Below the pieces are notes generated by a model. It saw only the letters and a program-made list of their open reading frames with translations, had not been told where the DNA came from and made no database searches. DNA of 64,000 bases, from assembly GCA_021234155.1 (NCBI GenBank), contig JAJEKV010000002.1:29881115-29945114 (forward strand), read 5' to 3'. The stretch is from Isoetes taiwanensis. Lineage: Eukaryota; Streptophyta; Lycopodiopsida; Isoetales; Isoetaceae. Positions within the stretch are counted from its first letter, which is position 1; every line of letters begins with the position of its first letter. Shown one piece after another: positions 54,000 through 64,000 of this stretch. Position numbers and translations under genes: made by a program.

Positions 54000-55322
54000 C
54001 TCTACCTCACTTTCATCCTTTTTTCTTCCTCCTTTTCCCTATTTTCCTTTTCCTTTTTTCTTGTTTTTCTTAAACATTTCCTTTTCCTTCTTTCTATTTT
54101 TCACTTTCATTTTTCCTGATGAACTTTTTTCTTTCCCTTTTCCCTTCGTTTCCCACTTTTTTCCTCTTTCCATTTTTGGCGTGCTTTTTTCCCTTTCTTC
54201 CCCCCTTCCCCCTTCATTTCTTTTTTACTTTTCCCTTTCCCATGCCCTTTTCAACACATCTTCCTCTCCTCCTTTTCCATGTACTCTTTTCCTCTTTTCC
54301 GCACACTTTCCCCCTTCTGCCTTCCTTTTTCCCTTTCCCTTTTTCCATACTCTTTTTTTGCTCCTTTACCCTTTCCTTTACCTTTTCCCTCCCCCCTTTT
54401 CCCCGTGCCCTTTCCTCCTTCCCTTTTTCCGATTCCCTCTTCTCCGTGCCCTTTCCTCCTTCCCTTTTCCCGTTTCCCTCTTTCCCGTTTCCTCGTCCCT
54501 TTTTCTTGGATTCCAATCACCCTTCTCGTCTCCCCTTTTCTTTTGCCTTTCCCTTTCCTTTTTCCCATGCCATTTTTCCCTTCCCTTCTTTCTGACCTTT
54601 TCCTAATCCCTTTTTTCCCTTCCTTTCTCCTCATTCTTTTTATGTTCTCCTTCTTCCCTTCCCTTTTCTCCTCTCTCCATCCTTTTCTCTTCCTCTTTTA
54701 CAGTGCCCATTTCCCTTCCTTTTCCCCTATTTTTTTTCTCTTTACTTTTTCTTTTTCTTTTTTCGTTTCGCATGTCGTTTTTTCCTTCCCTTTTCCCCTT
54801 TCCTTACCCTTTCCATCTTCTTCTTTTTTTCCATGCTCTTTTTTCCCTCCCCTTTCGTCTTCCCCCTTTTTATACGCTGTTTCCCCCTTCCTTTTTTTTC
54901 CTTTCTCTCTCCCCTTTTCCTCATGGCCTTTTTCCCAGGTTCCCTTTCCCCCTTTTCTCGTCCCCTTATCTCTTTCCTTTTCCTTTTCCCATGCCCTTTT
55001 TCGCTTCTCTTCTCCCCACCCTTTTTCTATTCCCCTTCTTCCCTTCCCTTTTCCTCCTTTCCCCATCTTTTCCCTCTTTGTCTTTTCCCCATGCCCTTTT
55101 TTCCTCCCCGTTCCCCCCTCCCTTTTTCATTTCTCTTTTCTTTTCCCTTTTTCCATGCCATTTTTCCCTTCATTTTTCCCTTTTCTCACCCTTCCCTCAT
55201 TCCCTTTTTCCCATGCCCTTTTCCCTTTTTTGTTTTTTCCCCTTGCCTTTTTGCCATTCACATTTCCCCTTTCCTTCTTCTTCTCCCTTTTCCTTTGTCT
55301 CCTTTTCTTTTCCCCTTTCCCC
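54000..55322 (+). repeat. Polypyrimidine/polypurine tract, ~1.3 kb
   Basis: Nearly every base on the plus strand is C or T, in runs of CCCTTTTCCC type. Purines appear mainly in a recurrent CCATGCCCTTTT element (for example near 54240, 54567, 54828, 54987, 55090, 55155 and 55212). The tract keeps six frames open in places, which explains long spurious frames such as 54279-55334. Confidence 0.92.
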
Positions 55323-55835
55323 GTAAGAGATTAAACCTTGACGATACACGGGGTGGGAAGCTGTGCGATAAATCTCGGCTTTGGATGTACTCAAATGATC
55401 TCAACCATTCAAATTAAGGCTTGATACAACATGCTAAAACATTATAATATAAAAATACACATACATCTAAGATAGTTAGATGATACATTACCTTATCAAA
55501 TGTATGAACATGGTATCATACTTACACATGCTGAAGATACTTAAATAATCAAGAAAATGACTAAGGTTAAGAGCCTTTAGCAGATGCTATGTCTTCCCAC
55601 ATGTCACAGTATCTCGTCTTTTGCTATTAAAATCCCAAGGATAATGGTTGTCATCTAACTTCTCATACCTTGCAAGATCTAATGCATTGGGTCACCAACG
55701 TTTAGTTAAACAACCTATATAATAACGACCAATAAGCATCACTGTAAAACATAAATGTCTATAATTGATAGACTCTGAATCTAAAATGGCATCTTCTTTT
55801 GTATAGCCCAACCATGTTGGAGTATTATGGCATTA

Positions 55836-55902
55836 TTAATTAATTAATTAATTAATATTATTATTATTATAATTATAATTATTATCATCATCATCATCCC
55901 CA
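55836..55902 (+). repeat. Compound microsatellite (TTAA/ATT/ATC)
   Basis: TTAATTAATTAATTAATT is followed by ATT and ATC trinucleotide repeats. Confidence 0.85.
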
Positions 55903-57290
55903 GGTTGGACTAAAACAAATATACCTTTCATGACATGTGCATGAGGGTCGAACTCATCCATATACATAACTGGATATCCATTGACCCACAATAAAGGTAA
56001 GGGTCTTACAACTATGGATGCTTCATAGATCTTTGGAGTAAAAAACAGTTTGTAGAGGTTCTTGCTTTTTATGTAGCCAAAGGTTATTAGTTTGAGGACG
56101 TCCTGGAAAGGTATCTTCTAGACAATGAAATCTAATATTCTATAATTATTTTGTACTATTTTGCAAACACATTACCTTCTTAATCTTTGCAGATATCCTT
56201 CCATAATGAGATGTATGAGATGTAAGTGATGATGCTATTCTTCAGGACAAAGATATCATTCAATGTGATCCTTGGAGGGATGTTTTTAGGCACTCCTATT
56301 GGTAACATTGGCTCATTGTTCTCATCCTCCTTAAACATTCTAATGCCTTTCTCTGGAATTCAATATTTATGGGTTGGCCACATCTTATATTGCATATAAT
56401 GGAATTTTTTTTTTCTTTTTGGAAGGCGACAGATTGTATTAAAATACCATAATGGAAATGGATACATGAGCAAAGGTAGAAAGAAAAGCTCAGAAGATGA
56501 TCATAACCCACTGAATGTAACAACCCACCTATGCATAAGTAGAGACTTGCACATGAACATCAAAAAGTAGGTGATGTTTGGTAGGGGCAAACATAGAGCA
56601 GCGATAAGCCTTTGTAAAAATTTTCATATAGGATAGAATCATCAGGAATATCTAGGCCTTTTAAAAATAAAAAATCTCACTTTTGAATTAACCATAGTAA
56701 TCAGCCCCGAAACCTAATGAAAGACACTCTGGATAGACCTTTGAATAAATAGCCAAAAGCACCTACTGATTTGTGAATGATGTCACTTGGGAGAGATAGA
56801 AGCCATTGGCCAAGCTAGCTGAGTGTGAACACATAAGAAGAAATAATAGTCAATGTTCTTGACTCGTTGCTTGCACAAAGGATATAGTTGAGATATGTGA
56901 GGGTGGGTAAAAGCACGCAGTGGTGTCCCAATTCGGTTGTCCCCCTGTCCCCCAAAATGTGGTCGAGCATCTGCCACTTTTGTGGTATGAAACAATAATT
57001 ATGGCACCGTCCAACTACCGTTATTTAAAAATGGAATCCCAATTTATGGGAGAAATTCTAATTTCAAAACTAAAACTAAAATTCCTATTCTTCGGCCCCT
57101 TCCTGTTCTTTTCCTCCATCATGTTCTTTGCCTCCCTGCTGCAAGCTCCAATCCAATGTGGATATGGATATCAACGAGGTAATTCGTCCATAAACTGACA
57201 TTTCAAATAGAAGGAAACAAAGAAGAACCAAGGAAGAAGAAATGCTGAAGAAAAGACGACAGAGGAAAAGAAGAAGAAAGGAAAGATTGG
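55903..57290. other. Unassigned region
   Basis: Short chance frames only (for example 56296-56523 and 56920-57198). I see no supported gene. Confidence 0.35.
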
Positions 57291-57293
57291 AGC

Positions 57294-57761
57294 TTGCAGA
57301 ATTGGCAGAAGGATCCGGTTCATCAAGAAGTGCAAGCATTAAATGTCGTATTGTCCTTTAATTTACTAACATCTTTCCATAAACAGACCAAAAGAATTGA
57401 GGATAGCATGAAAAACGAAATTTTACTTGAGTTTTTAAGGGATAAAACATTGGAAAAATTTATAGGTGAAGAATTAAAGGATTTGGAAGCCAAAAGCATT
57501 GTCATTAGGAGCACCTAGGACTCTATGCATACTGTGAAACTTTCTGCCAGCAATGATTGTCTAGCAGCCAAGAATAGCTGTCTTGCAATGTCTGTACCAC
57601 GCCGTGCAAATTCAGAAACAAGTGACAAAAATAGCCGGAGGGATCTTGGAAAGGTATTAGGTGTTCACCCAAGAAACCTGCAAAGTCAAAGAAAAAGAGG
57701 GCAGAGAGGATTTCTTATAAAAGGGCTAAAAGATTTGATGCAATTTCAGATGAATAGATAG
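57294..57761 (+). pseudogene. Fragment possibly N-terminal to the multicopy family at 58620
   Basis: Two open frames (57294-57518 and 57525-57761) contain KNEILLEFLRDKTLEKFIGE, then LAAKNSCLAMSVPRRANSET and LGKVLGVHPRNLQSQRKRGQ. The second looks like a helix-turn-helix-type DNA-binding region of multicopy plant proteins, by memory only. The downstream segment 57762-58570 shows no matching frame on this strand. Confidence 0.3.
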
Positions 57762-58238
57762 AAAATGACAGATAACTGATCCTAAAAGATTAGTTGAATT
57801 ATTCAAATACAGATATATGTCAGTTGAAAGTACACATTCTCCGTCCAAAAGTATTTATAATATTTAAAAAAAGTACTACATTACAAAATTTGGCTTTTCA
57901 AAAGCTCTAACTCTGTACATACCAAACCTAAGACTTTTTACCCATGCATTTCCTGAGCAGCAGGAGGAGCTGGTATTACTGGTTCCAATGGTGGTGCATC
58001 CAAAATGACAATTTTCTGCACTAAAGCATCCAAGCTTTATGTTGTCATGCCAGAAGTGCATAGAATCAGGTTTTCCATAGCTTCCTGCATTCCCTCGTGG
58101 TGTGCAACCATCCCTGCCAATAGGTCACGCTGTTGCCGATTCAGAATTTTGAAGTGTCTATTAAGCCATGTTCTATTTCTCTCTTTGTAGCTGCATGCAT
58201 CATAAGATTAGAGACCTTGTCTTTCAGCTCTCTTTCTG

Positions 58239-58436
58239 TCATTCCGGCCCCAAAAATAGCCATTGATGGCATGGCCCAGTATCTACTCTGTTGAACGCAG
58301 GCAACATGCCTTCAAAATCAGCAAAGAAGGTGGCTTTTGGCATATCCGCCTTCAGAGACAGGTCATGGGCCTTAGTTAAAGTATATCTCAGGCCCTTCTT
58401 GTCCACTTTAGCAACGCCATTGTCGTCTTTGAACAT
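58239..58436 (-). CDS. Short unrecognised ORF
   Basis: A 65-codon frame (VDKKGLRYTLTKAHDLSLKA, ATFFADFEGMLPAFN) with protein-like composition, extendable upstream to about 58490. No family recognised. Confidence 0.25.
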   Translation of the reverse strand: MFKDDNGVAKVDKKGLRYTLTKAHDLSLKADMPKATFFADFEGMLPAFNRVDTGPCHQWLFLGPE

Positions 58437-58577
58437 GTTAACATCGTTGCTAGAATTAGCTTGGAACAGAAGCTTGAGAGAGAAATGCTAAAAATCTAGT
58501 GCAGGGATGGGATTTAGTGAGTAGTAAAGAAGTAGATCTTTTAAGATTAGGAAAGGTATGTAATTATTATCAGGGAC

Positions 58578-59162
58578 GTGCATTCAATCTTGAATCTCCA
58601 TTGCAGTTGCATACGAGGGAACTTTCATGCTTCTGTAATGTGGGACAGTTCTGCGAACAAGGACTATGTTGATGATTGGAAACCTCAAGTTATTGTACCA
58701 TCCTCCAATATGCATGTTGACATTGAGGAGGACTGTAAATCCAGCAGGTCCTTGTTCTCCTCCAATCCCATAATGTTAGCAGAGGCACTTAGTTTTGGTG
58801 ATAATTTTGTTGTCGTTGCTCCCAAAGGCAATGATGAAGGTGCTGAATTTTGGATCCTGGTATGCATAAAACTAAAATGGATAGTGGAGAAAGACTTCCA
58901 ACTCAATGGAACATGATATCTCACCGGTGATAGTGTCGTAAAAGGTACGTATTACAAGAAGGGTGCGAGATCAACTGTCAGCTATGATCTTTGCAATAAA
59001 GACGCTAAGGGCATAGTATTCACAACATAGATCTGTGCAATTAGACTTCACATGCCACCAACTAAACATCAGAACAGGACTGTATATAGGCTGGATACTT
59101 TAGATGAGGATAGAGTTTTACAGAAATTACCCAAAGTTCTTTCTGATAACGATGAAATATAA
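58578..59162 (+). pseudogene. C-terminal fragment of the same multicopy family as 22690-23072
   Basis: One frame with two stops (TGA at 58914 and TAG near 59028) reads VVVAPKGNDEGAEFWILVCI, KLKWIVEKDFQ, GDSVVKGTYYKKGARSTVSY, and after the second stop RLHMPPTKHQNRTVYRLDTL. It aligns by eye with the plus-strand gene of the TIR transposon (FYVLKCTKVKHVVEKAF, VVTGLFYKFLGGSRYELLV). No frameshift is needed between the pieces, so decay here is by stops only. The function is unknown. Confidence 0.5.
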
Positions 59163-59164
59163 AA

Positions 59165-62030
59165 CCTGTAATTCTGTAATTTTCAGAACTCATCTCAAGT
59201 TCTGTGCTTCAGCTGTGAAATGAGTTTGTCTTGATTTCTTTTGAAGATTTGAATTCTTTTGAACACTTGATGCCTTATTTGGTGACAAAGAACATATAAT
59301 TGAATATGAATTTTCATTCAAATGAATCGAGGTTACAATAACAATTATGTACATAAGAAAGATTAACAGTGATTTGAAAGTATGAGGTGACTCATTCACC
59401 TACATGCTTCCTAATACATATGTTCCTCTCAGTTCCAATCTTTGTTGCTTTTAATCTTAAAATTTTAAGCATAAACACTCTTACATCAACTAGATCTTGA
59501 CCTGAAATGTCTACAACCTGTAGTTAACCACAATTTATCAATAACAGAGTTTGGTTTGCCTGCCGAATTTGAGATAACTTACTAGATTAGGCAAGAATAT
59601 ATTCACTCCTTTCAAGTACCCTCTCACAAATTTGTGCATAAACGAACATATGCCAGGGCTACAAGAATGACCATCAGTTTGAGGAGGCGTTCTGGAAATT
59701 TCCACATCTAAAGTTGTAAAGCTGAAATTAACGTGTCCAAGCAACTATTTGTGTTCTTGGACAATGTCGAGTGAGAAAGATAGTCAAAGAAATAAAAGGA
59801 ATGGCTCGCTCCTTGGAGCATCAAGTCATATTTCATGTATCTACAAACATATGCATATGATGGCACAATCTTGATGATCACAAATAAGATGAAAGTATCA
59901 CCTTGAGAAAAGGAGGATTAATTGATCATTGAACCACTGCATATCAGCTTCTAAAATTTTAATTTTGGTGGAGCTAATCATGACAGTTTCAGTTCCATTC
60001 AGCAACACTTCCAAATGTGTATGTGGTTTTAGATGAACAGGGACTGTTGAAGCTCTATTCTAAACACATACGAGAACATTTGCTCACAATCCATTCAAAT
60101 ATTTTAAATTGAAAAAGTATAACACAACATATCATATTTTTTTTTTTTTTTACTTATATTGACTTTCAAAGAGTTTTACAAGATTCATCTCTGAAAATAC
60201 TTGTCGAGTATTTTCATATCGTTGCACGACTCTTCAAAATCCCACATATTCCACATTTGATTATCCTTCACATAAGCAAACGCTTTTTGTTTAGGTCAGT
60301 CCTTCGACCATGGTTTGAATTGCTCCAAAGCAAATTGGAATCTAATACATGAAACAAAACTATTTGGACATATCATAGTGTTTGGTTGGTTGGCAGAACC
60401 CTTATATCTGCTGTCATCTATCAACAATGTGTCTTTCACTTGGTATTTTCAATAGTTCTGGTACACTTTGGACAAATCCTTAAGGAAAATTGGCTTATTA
60501 ACAACTTTTAATTTTGTGGTGTGCCCTTATATTCCTACTTATTAACTTTCTCACCCGACAATCGACGTACTCTAGCCATCTTTGGACCACAATACAATGA
60601 ATTTTTGAAAACATCATTCTAAGAACTCCTATAATCGATCCTGGCTTCTTTGCTTTTGAAGGTTCAATTTCTATTAGGTCACTTTTGAGTAAAGGTGATC
60701 ACGAGGGATCCTCTTTTCAAGTCATGAAACTTGCCCAAAACCCCATTAAAATCCACTTGACAAGGAGAATTTGATTCTTATCTTGTTTTCTTGGTTGATG
60801 AGGTATGGAACTTGATAGGCGGTGCATGTTGTTCGGGGATCACGGGTTTCTTTGTCAGCTTCATCACTGCATCCGCGTGACTCATGTTGGCAAACTTTTG
60901 TCGATGTAGGATCCCAGCGAGAATGAATCTCGAGGAATTAATTTTTCCCTTCTACAACGAGATGCATTGGAATCTCTTTGTGATAACTGCATTAGCATTT
61001 ATCTACGTAACATAATTAGATGAAGACCAAAGAGAAATCAAGAAAAAATCATGTCATACGCCATTGGTACTTGCCCGACCTGTTGCATTGAGTTCATATC
61101 AAATTTACGTTTTGGATTCTCCATTTGTCCAAAGTGATTAGAAATTAAGCTGACGTATATAATGCAGAATTGAATTCTAGGTATTACTTGGATGGTATCT
61201 TACGGTCTCATATTTGTCCAGGATATGGATTGTCACATTTGGATATCCTTGGTCTCAAATTTCTACAGTGCGCAAATGCTAAGTGGTAGACACAGCGACA
61301 TCGATAAATATTAGTTAAGGTACTTACTTGTGTTTATTGGTTCTTGTGGTACCACTTTCGAACACCAAAAAGCCAAAAGCCATGTCTCGGAACATGATCA
61401 CGAGCTATTTGAAGACTGGCCCAGTTCGAGTGTCACATAAAAGTAAATCAATATCAATAAAATGCGTGAGCGAGGTTCGCAGGATGATAATGTTACCTCA
61501 AATGAATTGTGACAAACATGGAATGATCTTTGGTGGCGCATTACGCTATCTGGTAATTACCACTCCCATTTCAAACCGCAGGTCTACAATATACCTTCAT
61601 AAGCCGCTTTTCTTACACCGAGGAAGCATTAGGCCGCGGGGATCTAAAGTAGTGTCATGGCCACTACGGCCCCGGAAAAAAATCTCAAATCTTTGCATTC
61701 AGGTTATAGCTCAGTGATGAGGCTTCACATGCCCTTAGCTTCGATTCGGTTACGCTAGTTCCTTCTTCAATTATTTCGGCCTGAGTAATGCATGCCATTT
61801 TAGCTCTTTATCCTTGGTTAAACACAACTTAGAACATCCCTTTAGCGCTTTTAGGTTGCACGTACCGTCGACTCTAATTCACGATGCTTTATGCTCCATC
61901 GACTCAATCTTTCTATTGATATCACTTTTGCTATCCTTGTTTGTGTGCATCTATCACTACAACCCCAACATTTTGGTCCACGGTAGAAAACAACTGATGC
62001 AAAAATAAAATCATTGTCTTTTTGGTGAAA
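59165..62030. other. Unassigned region
   Basis: AT-rich. One frame at 61328-61717 contains DKHGMIFGGALRY, which faintly resembles the HGxIFGG motif of acyl-CoA thioesterases of the ACOT9 type, but the flanks do not support it. No other gene signal. Confidence 0.3.
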
Positions 62031-62035
62031 GAGCA

Positions 62036-62262
62036 CGTGGTTATATGGGGGTGTGGTTTTCCAGGATATCTTGTAGTTTTTCTTAGGATCACGTGGTTGT
62101 TTTTTAAATAATGGGTGGTTTCTAAAGGGAGGTGTAGTCTCTTTTTTAAGGATGTTGTTTTCTCGAGGCTGATATGGTTTTGAAGGGATGTTTTTAGGGT
62201 GTTGTTTTTTAAAAGGTGAGTGTTTTTTTTTAAGGTGTGGTTTTAAGGTTTTCTAATAATTC
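62036..62262 (+). repeat. Degenerate GTGGTTTTT-rich repeat
   Basis: Variants of GGTGTGGTTTTTTAAGG recur about every 30-40 bases over 220 bases. It resembles the internal modules of the AAGGCACCC repeat only loosely. Confidence 0.5.
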
Positions 62263-62888
62263 ATGTATGATCAAGTTGTCCACATGTGCCATTACTACCT
62301 ACAAAATGGGGAAGCATACAAAGAGTTATATATGTTGACACACTTCACTAATTTTGACTTCATACATGTGTTGTGTGAGCTTGTAGGCGTGAAAATTGAA
62401 GACATCCATTGCAACTTGTAGAAGTTGATATGAAGAACCAAGAAGGATAGTTTGGCGTCATATGGGCATTTCTTGAAGGACATTTGAGCACCTAAGCATC
62501 TTAAACACTTGAAGTCAAGGTTGAAGACCCAAAGTTAATTGGAAGGCTGCTTTCGAGAATTCAATATATAGCATAATAGCGAGGGGTACTTTTGCATGAT
62601 TCAAGCTTTTTGCCATGATGTTACTTCTTAAGGCATGATTTGCTATTTCAAGGCTTTACTACCATCATTCCACCCAAACATCATCTCTTATACATCATTT
62701 CCTTTCATACACGGTTTGAAGACCAAAGTTAGCAAGACTATTTTCCTAGTCAAAGAACACTATTTATCCATCGCCTTATGAAAATTTGCTAAAATTCCAT
62801 TCGAATTTAGCCATTTCTAAAGTCTCAAAACCATATTCTCTCTCTAAAGTAACAAGAGAGGAAGTATACCTTTCAGCATGCCACGGAA

Positions 62889-63610
62889 ACCAACGTACCA
62901 AGGTGGCTCAAACCAGCGGCTCCAACATGCCACCTAGGCTCCAACATGCCAAGGTGAAACCGAACTTATCTTAAGGTGGCTCAACATTCCACTTGGGCTC
63001 GGTATGCCAAGGTGGCTCAAACATACCACCTAGGCTCCAACATGCCAAGGTGGCTCAAGCATGCCAAGGTGGGCTCCGGCATGCAACCTAGGCTCCAACA
63101 TGCCAAGGTGGTTCAAACATGCCATGTGGTCTCAACATGCCACCTAGGCTCCAACATGCCAAGGTGGCTCAAACATGCCAAGGTGGCTCCAGCATGCCAT
63201 CTAGCCTCCTACATGCCAGGTGGCTTCAACATGCCACTAGGCTCCAAACATGCCAAGGTAAACTCCAAATATGCCATCACGGTAACATACCACCTAGCTC
63301 CAACATGCCAGGTGGCTCAAACATGCCAAGTGGCTCAACTTGCCACCCTAGGCTCCAACGATGCGAAGGTGAAACCGAGCGAGGCCATGCGGGCTCCAAC
63401 GTACCACCTAGGCTCCAAACATGCCAAGGTGGCTCAAACATGCCACCTGAAACCAATATACCAAAGGTAAGCTCAAACATGCCACCTGGAAACCAACATA
63501 CCAAGGTGGCTCAAACATGCCAAGGTGAAGCCAGCATGCCCTTGTGGGGCTCCAGCATGCCAAAGGTGGCTTAGGATGCCACCTAGGCTCAAGCAGCCAC
63601 CACCTAGGCA
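62889..63610 (+). repeat. 19-bp minisatellite array, ~720 bp
   Basis: The unit is close to AACATGCCAAGGTGGCTCA, repeated about 35-40 times. The CCAAGGTGG part alternates irregularly with CCACCTAGG. All six frames are affected, so the translations in this region are spurious. Confidence 0.9.
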
Positions 63611-64000
63611 CCCCAAGTATGTTGACATGGCATGCCAAACCAAGCAAGGTCAAGTTTTGACTAGGCCAAAAATGAAAAGATGTCCATCTTTGAGATGCTT
63701 TTCATTGGGTGATGTTGTAAATTTTTGGTATGGCTGAATTATGGTGACATGGATATGATGACGAGGAACTTTATGCAAGTATGATAACCTTTGAAATTTT
63801 TGTAGGGGTAGGGATAGATAGAGGATCTTGAAGAACTTAAAGCGTGACACCCTTCCCCAAATCGGGCGGGACTTTTAGCGACTTTTTCTCACCAAAGGAG
63901 AGGCTGACCCCAGGAGATGGACCTGAGAAGGTTATGGGAAGCCTTTCTATCGATTAATGATACTTAATTCCCCCCCCTCCGGAGCTCGAATTTTCTATCC
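63611..64000. other. No gene recognised at the right end
   Basis: A GTGACACCC sequence at 63845 follows a purine-rich stretch (63805-63830) and could be the start of an LTR that continues beyond the window. This cannot be confirmed. Confidence 0.3.

Noticed and set aside
54061-55417. Long open frames (up to 351 codons) rich in Phe, Pro, Leu and Ser
   Set aside because: They come from a polypyrimidine tract where stop codons are rare in several frames; the purine-rich opposite strand gives Lys/Glu/Arg/Gly frames as well. No domain is present.
61328-61717. Acyl-CoA thioesterase gene
   Set aside because: Only a seven-residue HGMIFGG-like motif supports it; the rest of the frame does not resemble the family.
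62889-63610. CRISPR-like array of short repeats
   Set aside because: Units are contiguous without unique spacers, and the context is a plant nuclear genome.
62976-63653. Repetitive open frames on both strands near the right end
   Set aside because: They are translations of a 19-bp minisatellite; neighbouring units shift frame without effect.

Overview
The window is nuclear DNA of a land plant, most likely one with a large, repeat-rich genome. The evidence is Ty3/gypsy chromoviruses, several lineages of plant-type LINEs, and remnants of plant genes (an ACR/ACT-domain protein, an alpha/beta hydrolase, katanin p80, a PHD-finger protein and a secreted proline-rich protein). The HSPA12-type Hsp70 remnant and a multicopy gene family carrying an NTHDSID motif hint at a non-seed plant such as a fern. 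That last point is inference from memory and needs a database search.

Layout. 1-4955: 3' part of a decayed chromovirus with a 1.6-kb LTR. 4956-8500: short non-autonomous repeats, a LINE 3' end and a GC-rich foldback element. 8500-10130: HSPA12-like and ACR-like pseudogenes. 10475-13062: a palindromic repeat split by an unusual LTR derivative that has LTR 5' ends at both termini. 13063-16500: 5'-truncated LINE on the minus strand with a small ORF after ORF2. 17693-18325: alpha/beta hydrolase fragment. 20505-27520: plus-strand LINE split by a 4.65-kb terminal-inverted-repeat DNA transposon that carries two convergent, unidentified gene remnants. 28-34.3 kb: two more copies of the palindromic repeat, a coiled-coil ORF and a katanin p80 pseudogene. 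34.4-34.8 kb: PHD-finger exons. 37.1-41.9 kb: second decayed chromovirus, minus strand. 42.2-43.0 kb: the only gene that looks intact, a secreted Cys/Pro-rich protein with one small intron. 43.3-44.9 kb: a LINE derivative with ORF1 only. 45.4-46.6 kb: fragments of a multicopy gene and of another LINE. 46.7-53.35 kb: a nearly complete LINE on the minus strand (ORF1, ORF2 with endonuclease, RT and zinc finger, and ORF3). 54.0-55.3 kb: a 1.3-kb polypyrimidine tract. 55.3-64 kb: mostly unassigned, with degenerate gene-family fragments and a 19-bp minisatellite at the right end.

Almost every coding stretch except the proline-rich gene is broken. Many stops are TAG in place of a likely CAG, or TAG/TGA in place of TGG, which fits cytosine-methylation decay of silenced repeats. 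Single-base frameshifts are also very common, some in homopolymers, so part of the frame damage could be sequencing error. The most interesting items are the extra ORF3 in two different LINE copies, the LTR element turned into a terminal-inverted-repeat element, the two-gene TIR transposon, the ORF1-only LINE, and a repeat family whose one end carries a UUCG-type hairpin.
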